From Clostridia bacterium (lineage in GTDB: Bacteria; Bacillota; Clostridia; Lachnospirales; Anaerotignaceae): DNA of 64,000 nt. The stretch is taken from assembly GCA_022786605.1 (NCBI GenBank), contig JALFWW010000025.1, positions 1 through 64,000 on the forward strand, in the 5' to 3' direction. The position numbers and the translations under genes are program-made. Positions 60,434-64,000 of the stretch are shown here, piece by piece; position 1 is the stretch's first letter; every line of letters starts with the position of its first letter. The notes under the pieces were generated by a model. That model was not told the origin of the DNA. It did not search any database and was given only the letters and a program-made list of their open reading frames with translations.

Positions 60434-61173
60434 TCATCCTCACTCCCTTCTTCATACGATCCATAGTCCATGCCACCCCGTCGAACTGCTTTCATATATC
60501 TCACCCATCCGATCTCTTCAAAGAAATCTTCGTGTGCTGCTACAATTTCAAAATTTTTCGGCGCCCGAAGTTTCACCTTTCTTTTTGTTTCTTTCACAAT
60601 TTCGATTGTTACTTTTGGCTTCTTCAGGTTTCTACTTCCGCTCCACCGCTTTCCTTTTTTCTTATAGTTCTCTTTTGTGAGATAACTTGCCAGACGATTG
60701 TCTTTCTGGTTTTTATAAAGATGCTTGATCAGCACCAGCCCTTTTCCCCAGATTTCCTGCAGGATCTGCTGCATCTCTTTCATGCTCAAACCTTCAAACT
60801 GATTCATCACAATGTGATGATGTATTCTACCCTGCATCTCAATCACATATATATATTTCAGTGGGTCGAATCCATTTCTGTTCCTGTATCGATTCAGCCG
60901 CCGAAAGAAGTTTGACTGCTCCCTTCTGGCTTCTTCCAGATCTACCACACCATCATGTGTCAGCAGAACAAATATGTCCTTTCCAGAAAAATTTGTATTG
61001 ATGATTCTTGTCAGCTCTCTTCTGGTCCTGTTCAAGTTTCTTTTCTGCTGTTCTTCCGATGTCAGATTTTCATTTCTTCCTCTTTCGTATTTTTTTCCTA
61101 TCGATCTTGGGCAGTAAAACTCTTCTACTTCATAGACATCTCCTGCTCTTATTTTCTTTCTGTATTTTGGCAT
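60427..61173 (-). CDS. HUH-type rolling-circle Rep-like protein
   Basis: The 248-residue protein has motif 1-like IFVLLTHDG (68-75), the HUH-type metal site QGRIHHHIVMN (114-124) and a candidate catalytic tyrosine in LASYLTKEN (161-169, Y164). The arrangement is that of small HUH Rep proteins of ssDNA phages and rolling-circle plasmids. Substrate and role in this prophage are unknown. AGGGGGAAAAGAAA precedes the ATG. An antisense RNA is predicted against its leader. Confidence 0.78.
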   Translation of the reverse strand: MPKYRKKIRAGDVYEVEEFYCPRSIGKKYERGRNENLTSEEQQKRNLNRTRRELTRIINTNFSGKDIFVLLTHDGVVDLEEARREQSNFFRRLNRYRNRNGFDPLKYIYVIEMQGRIHHHIVMNQFEGLSMKEMQQILQEIWGKGLVLIKHLYKNQKDNRLASYLTKENYKKKGKRWSGSRNLKKPKVTIEIVKETKRKVKLRAPKNFEIVAAHEDFFEEIGWVRYMKAVRRGGMDYGSYEEGSEDDC

Positions 61174-61242
61174 TTTCTTTTCCCCCTGTATATGTACGTA
61201 ATGTTAATTGCTTTATGGACAACCAAAAGGGATTTTACCCCC

Positions 61243-61271
61243 TTGAAAAAATGAGTTTCTTCCTATATAAT
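61243..61271 (+). promoter_or_regulatory. Plus-strand sigma-A-type promoter of the antisense RNA
   Basis: TTGAAA (61243-61248) and TATAAT (61266-61271) with a 17-base spacer, opposite in direction to all surrounding phage genes. Confidence 0.75.
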
Positions 61272-61277
61272 GATGTT

Positions 61278-61338
61278 AGGCATCTTCAATTCCCATGTTC
61301 AGATATGGGAATAGCGGTCATTTCTGACCGCTTTTTTT
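61278..61338 (+). ncRNA. Predicted ~60-nt antisense RNA against the rep-like leader
   Basis: After the promoter at 61243-61271 the sequence forms hairpin 1 (ATTCCCAT, 61289-61296, with ATGGGAAT, 61305-61312) and directly a terminator (AGCGGTCA, 61313-61320, TTTC, TGACCGCT, 61325-61332) with seven T. There is no ribosome site or coding frame. It is complementary to the mRNA between the cysteine-rich gene and the HUH Rep-like gene, ending about 105 bases before the rep start codon. Size, structure and position resemble copy-control antisense RNAs of rolling-circle plasmids. Confidence 0.6.
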
Positions 61339-61504
61339 ATTTTGTATCTGTTGTTTTATTTTCCGCTACACAACCACAGACCTCTGGTCTATTCTGGCAG
61401 CTATTCTTGCATCCTCTCTTGAAACCGCAATCAGCACAGCACGCATTACCCCGCCTGCGGTCACAGTTAAAAATCTTACATTTTCTGCCTTTTGATTTTT
61501 TCAT
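61337..61504 (-). CDS. Small cysteine-rich protein (55 aa)
   Basis: The frame starts at an ATG overlapping the previous stop (ATGA) with AAGGTGTAAAAC upstream. The product is basic with nine cysteines (KCK, FNCD, ACCADCG, GCKNSCQ, VCGCV), suggesting zinc binding. No family is recognised. Its stop codon lies at the end of the antisense RNA terminator. Confidence 0.7.
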   Translation of the reverse strand: MKKSKGRKCKIFNCDRRRGNACCADCGFKRGCKNSCQNRPEVCGCVAENKTTDTK

Positions 61505-61719
61505 GTTTTACACCTTACCTGCTTCTTGCCTTCCTTTAATGCACACTCCGTACATAACGCCCTTTCAAATTCCAAACCTGTATATCCTTTCGGGATTGGT
61601 CTTTCATAACATGCTTGTCCACACTTTGGACATTTTACCTCCCGCCAATTAGATGGGACACCTTTCAGATTCTTTTTTAATGGCATGCACAAAATACCTG
61701 GAAAAACTACTTTCCCCAT
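61501..61719 (-). CDS. Small zinc-ribbon protein (72 aa)
   Basis: KCPKCGQACYERPIPKGYTG and ALCTECALKEGKK give two CxxC pairs, a zinc-ribbon fold. Common in phage early regions; function unknown. GAGGTTTTGAAGT precedes the ATG. Confidence 0.7.
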   Translation of the reverse strand: MGKVVFPGILCMPLKKNLKGVPSNWREVKCPKCGQACYERPIPKGYTGLEFERALCTECALKEGKKQVRCKT

Positions 61720-62369
61720 ACTTCAAAACCTCTTTTCTCTATTCCAATATTATCTCTGGCATATAAAGCCTGTTTTTCTGCTTCTTCTGTGGTCTTGATG
61801 GTTTCCCAGTTAGGTTTGGTATGTATGCATTCTTCTACTTCCCCGAACTGACTTTCATATTCACATAAGTAACACCCATTCAGTGGCTTTTTAATCCCCC
61901 GTTCATGCATCTTGTTCCAATATTCATCTGCTGTATATATTTCCTTGTTTTTTCCTTTAAAGTCACGCACCCAATTACATAATGCGATATCTTCCCACAT
62001 GTCTTTTTGCATGTCTACTGCTGCGTATTCCTTAAACGGAATAAAATCCTCATGGAAAATCTCAAAAAACGCTTCTGCACCATATACCTTTTCATATTCT
62101 CTCTGGCACAACCGCTTCAACTGCAAATCAAGTCCACTGTTCGGGTATGCGTGCAACCCTCCCATAGCTGCACTGTGGTATTTCGCCTGCAGGTATACCC
62201 AGAATCCATGCCGATCTGACACATCCCTTCTTCCTTCTCCGTGGAAGATGTGGTGTTTTTGCAGGTCTGTTTTTTGTCCGCTCACATAGCAGACTTTCCG
62301 CTTCCCCTGAAGCACGCTGACGGAATGACTGCCGATTCTTTTTTCATCGTCTTTGATCACCTTCAGCAC
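61707..62369 (-). CDS. HNH-like phage protein, putative recombination nuclease
   Basis: The ~220-residue protein has KVCYVSGQKTDLQKHHIFHG, RDVSDRHGFWVYL, and NSGLDLQLKRLCQREYEKVY, which resemble the putative HNHc/NinG-like nucleases of phage replication regions. The second cysteine of the usual CxxC is replaced by SG here (CYVSG). The C-terminal part has its own CYLCEYESQFGEVEEC. The start is uncertain; I choose the GTG at 62369 to avoid a long overlap, with AGGAAAAGGCG upstream. Confidence 0.6.
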   Translation of the reverse strand: MLKVIKDDEKRIGSHSVSVLQGKRKVCYVSGQKTDLQKHHIFHGEGRRDVSDRHGFWVYLQAKYHSAAMGGLHAYPNSGLDLQLKRLCQREYEKVYGAEAFFEIFHEDFIPFKEYAAVDMQKDMWEDIALCNWVRDFKGKNKEIYTADEYWNKMHERGIKKPLNGCYLCEYESQFGEVEECIHTKPNWETIKTTEEAEKQALYARDNIGIEKRGFEVWGK

Positions 62370-62673
62370 CGCCTTTTCCTGCTTCTGCTTCACACGCTTT
62401 TCTCTGGCAGACCTCGCACTGTCCCTTCTTTTTGCACGTTTCGCAGAAACCGTCACATTCTGCTTCTGTAAAATCAAATTCTCTTTCCGTGCGTCTAAAT
62501 AACTGGGACGCAAGCTGCACCGCTTCATTTTCATCCACTCCGTTCACTCTTGCTGTATGTACCACTTGCTCTAAGGCTCTACACATAATCTGCAGAATAT
62601 CATCACAGACCTTTTCTGCTTTTTCATTTTCCAATAGCCATTTGCCGACCACATGATTTTTCACATATACCAT
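62344..62673 (-). CDS. Small phage protein with cysteine cluster (109 aa)
   Basis: A helical start (VVGKWLLENEKAEKVCDDIL) is followed by CDGFCETCKKKGQCEVCQRK, a six-cysteine cluster likely to bind zinc. No family recognised. The ATG at 62673 follows the small membrane gene. Confidence 0.65.
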   Translation of the reverse strand: MVYVKNHVVGKWLLENEKAEKVCDDILQIMCRALEQVVHTARVNGVDENEAVQLASQLFRRTEREFDFTEAECDGFCETCKKKGQCEVCQRKACEAEAGKGGAEGDQRR

Positions 62674-62792
62674 ATCCACACCCCTATTCCGTAGATAATG
62701 CCAAACCAAATCAAAACCGCCGTAATGATAGCACTTGCCATAACCGCTAACATCAGCGCCGCTTCTCTGGCATGTTTTCTTTCATTTTTCAC
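62661..62792 (-). CDS. Very small membrane protein (43 aa)
   Basis: A GTG start overlaps the DUF3102 stop (GTGA) with GGAGGACAAGCA upstream. After a charged KNERKHAREAA segment comes one long span (LMLAVMASAIITAVLIWFG, then IIYGIGVWIW). It overlaps the next gene. Good translational signals make it likely real; function unknown. Confidence 0.6.
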   Translation of the reverse strand: MKNERKHAREAALMLAVMASAIITAVLIWFGIIYGIGVWIWYM

Positions 62793-63850
62793 TGCTTGTC
62801 CTCCAAAATCTGCATGATGTTCTGACACAGGCTTTTCATTGCCGTTCTCATTTTTCCGGCTTCCTCTGGTTCCTTTTCCTGCAAATTGTCGATACAGGTC
62901 ATCATTTCATTGAATTCCATCTGCACATTTTCAAAATGCACCTTGAACACGGTCATTTCCTGATTTCCGGCAAGACGTACCTTCTTATCGGCTTCTTCCT
63001 GCACCAGCTTCATCCGTTCTTTCAGTTCCAGTGCTGTTTCCTCTGCTTCTTTCTGGGCTTCCTCATGGGCTTCGATGGCTGCCTGTGCTTCTTTGGCTTC
63101 CTTTTTGGCTTTTTCAGCTTCTTTTTTTGCTTTGTCCAATTTCTTCTGCAGGGCAGCTTCTGCCTTTTTCTTTGCTTCTGCTTCCGCTTCCATCCGGATT
63201 TTTTCCAGTTCTGTTGCATCCAGCAGGGTGGTCTGCTCCTTCTGCATCTGCAACTCCGAAACTTCTCCCTGCAGCTCTGCTACCTTCTTTTCCGCTTCTC
63301 TTGCGGCTGCTTCCGCCTGTTCCTTCAATTCGGATAAGCGCTTGATCTGTTCCTCCCCATGACTGTATGCAGCATCTACGGCTTCATCCTGCTTTCTCTG
63401 GGCTTCATCCTCAAACAAATCAAGCTGTTTTTTCAGTTTCTCTTTTTCTTTTCGCTCTGCTTCCAGCTCTTTCAGCACTTCCTTCAGTTCTTTGGTGGTC
63501 ATCTCTGCCACCGTCTTTTCTTCCCCATTGATTTCATGGGCTTCTCCCACAAATTCTTCTCTTTCTTCTTCTGATAAATCGGTTAATGCTAATGCTTTTG
63601 ACAGCGAATTTCCAATATCCGAAATCAGCTGCGGGTTTTTATACTCTTTTGCAATTTTCATAAAGTTCTGCGCTGTTCTTTCTGAAAAATCCACTTCGTT
63701 TTTCAGCCACTCTCCCCACGCTCCATGGGGCAGACACTGTTTCGCTTCCAGCAAACACTTTCCAATTTCAATCAATGCAAAACCCGCCTGCACCTTATAT
63801 ACTTGAATTTCCTGTGTGATAACCTCGATAGGTCTTGTCATTTCATTCAT
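62789..63850 (-). CDS. DUF3102 protein with long coiled coil
   Basis: The 353-residue protein has the N-terminal DUF3102 domain (VQAGFALIEIGKCLLEAK, LPHGAWGEWL, VDFSERTAQNFMKIAKEY), known from phages and plasmids and related in layout to ParB-like/adhesion helices, and a long alanine/glutamate/lysine coiled coil (about 115-300). Function is unknown. Overlaps the upstream partial gene by four bases (ATGA). Confidence 0.8.
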   Translation of the reverse strand: MNEMTRPIEVITQEIQVYKVQAGFALIEIGKCLLEAKQCLPHGAWGEWLKNEVDFSERTAQNFMKIAKEYKNPQLISDIGNSLSKALALTDLSEEEREEFVGEAHEINGEEKTVAEMTTKELKEVLKELEAERKEKEKLKKQLDLFEDEAQRKQDEAVDAAYSHGEEQIKRLSELKEQAEAAAREAEKKVAELQGEVSELQMQKEQTTLLDATELEKIRMEAEAEAKKKAEAALQKKLDKAKKEAEKAKKEAKEAQAAIEAHEEAQKEAEETALELKERMKLVQEEADKKVRLAGNQEMTVFKVHFENVQMEFNEMMTCIDNLQEKEPEEAGKMRTAMKSLCQNIMQILEDKQ

Positions 63851-64000
63851 GCTGCGTTATCCTCCTTCTTTTTTCCACCTTTGTTCACAACTTTCTTCAT
63901 CCATTGGTCTACAAACATAAATACTTCTGGATCTGTTCCATAGGATTTGTTATGCTCTGTTCTGCACTGTTTGACCAGTTTATTCTGCAATTCCAATGTA
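63847..64000 (-). CDS. Partial phage gene, 5' end outside the window
   Basis: The last 50 codons are present, with KLVKQCRTEHNKSYGTD and EVFMFVDQWMKKVVNKGG, ending KKKEDNAA. Too little to assign a family. It is directly upstream of and overlaps the DUF3102 gene. Confidence 0.65.
   Translation of the reverse strand, partial: TLELQNKLVKQCRTEHNKSYGTDPEVFMFVDQWMKKVVNKGGKKKEDNAA

Larger units (their letters stand above)
40441..64000 (-). mobile_element. Contractile-tailed (PBSX/myovirus-type) prophage, left part
   Basis: From the cotJC break to the window end nearly all genes are on the minus strand and form a full late module: P27-type small terminase, large terminase, portal, protease, capsid, connectors, sheath, tube, chaperone, tape measure, XkdQ/XkdS-type and baseplate J proteins, tail fibre, holin, amidase. 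The left attachment end is within about 20 bases of 40441. No integrase or repressor is present, so these must lie to the right of 64000. Late genes look intact, so the phage may be functional or act as an excisable element. Confidence 0.93.

Noticed and set aside
40441..64000. Integrase or recombinase for the prophage within the window
   Set aside because: I looked for serine and tyrosine recombinase motifs on both strands and found none; the gene must be beyond 64000.
1..64000. CRISPR arrays, tRNA or rRNA genes
   Set aside because: No regularly spaced repeats and no cloverleaf or rRNA-like segment were seen in the intergenic regions.

Overview
The window looks like chromosome from a spore-forming, anaerobic member of the Clostridia (Bacillota). 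Lachnospirales, perhaps near Anaerotignum, is my guess from protein style only. Supporting signs are a cotJ spore-coat operon, an rpmG-secE-nusG-rplK-rplA / rplJ-rplL block with an L10 leader, canonical Gram-positive Shine-Dalgarno sites, a YitT protein, a PucR/CdaR-type regulator and a two-[4Fe-4S] ferredoxin. Positions 1-40441 are host chromosome. Positions 40441-64000 are the left part of a contractile-tailed (myovirus, PBSX/XkdK-type) prophage whose right end lies outside the window.

Host part. 1-530: inverted repeats and a remnant-like small HTH gene. 539-4022: ribosomal protein and transcription genes. 4179-7051: a TSCPD-domain protein and a zinc/manganese ABC importer. 7181-8090: gamma-carbonic anhydrase and ferredoxin. 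8348-11682: a duplicated-domain lipoprotein and an ECF sigma factor with its RsiV-like anti-sigma factor plus a duplicated ectodomain. 11883-13232: glutamate dehydrogenase. 13674-19199: MreB, an S41 protease, FtsEX, a predicted small RNA and a PucR-type regulator. 19493-38257: a long run of envelope-polymer genes (TagA-type and GT4 glycosyltransferases, a GT4-CsaB fusion, a MurJ/O-antigen-ligase fusion, a NAGPA-domain exported protein, two LCP ligases, an LTA-synthase-like enzyme), with a LolA-like lipoprotein, an orphan MazF and uridine kinase among them. 38375-39625: glycerate kinase. 39828 onward: cotJA, cotJB and the first 31 codons of cotJC.

Prophage part. cotJC is cut after its QYGG motif and the sequence runs straight into phage DNA. 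All clear phage genes are on the minus strand. Read from the right they are: a partial gene and DUF3102, small accessory proteins, an HUH-type Rep-like protein, an ArpU-like regulator, HNH, small and large terminase, portal, protease, capsid, connectors, sheath, tube, tail chaperone with a classic -1 frameshift site, tape measure, baseplate, tail fibre, holin, amidase, and a last group of three unknown genes beside the attachment end. One plus-strand element stands out: a complete sigma-A-type promoter, hairpin and terminator that should make a ~60-nt RNA antisense to the leader of the HUH Rep-like gene.

The two most interesting points are (i) the prophage sitting inside a mother-cell sporulation gene behind a sigma-K-like promoter, the layout of excisable 'skin'-type elements, and (ii) the counter-transcribed small RNA upstream of the phage rep-like gene, which resembles copy-control antisense RNAs of rolling-circle plasmids. 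Both are inferences from sequence and have not been tested.
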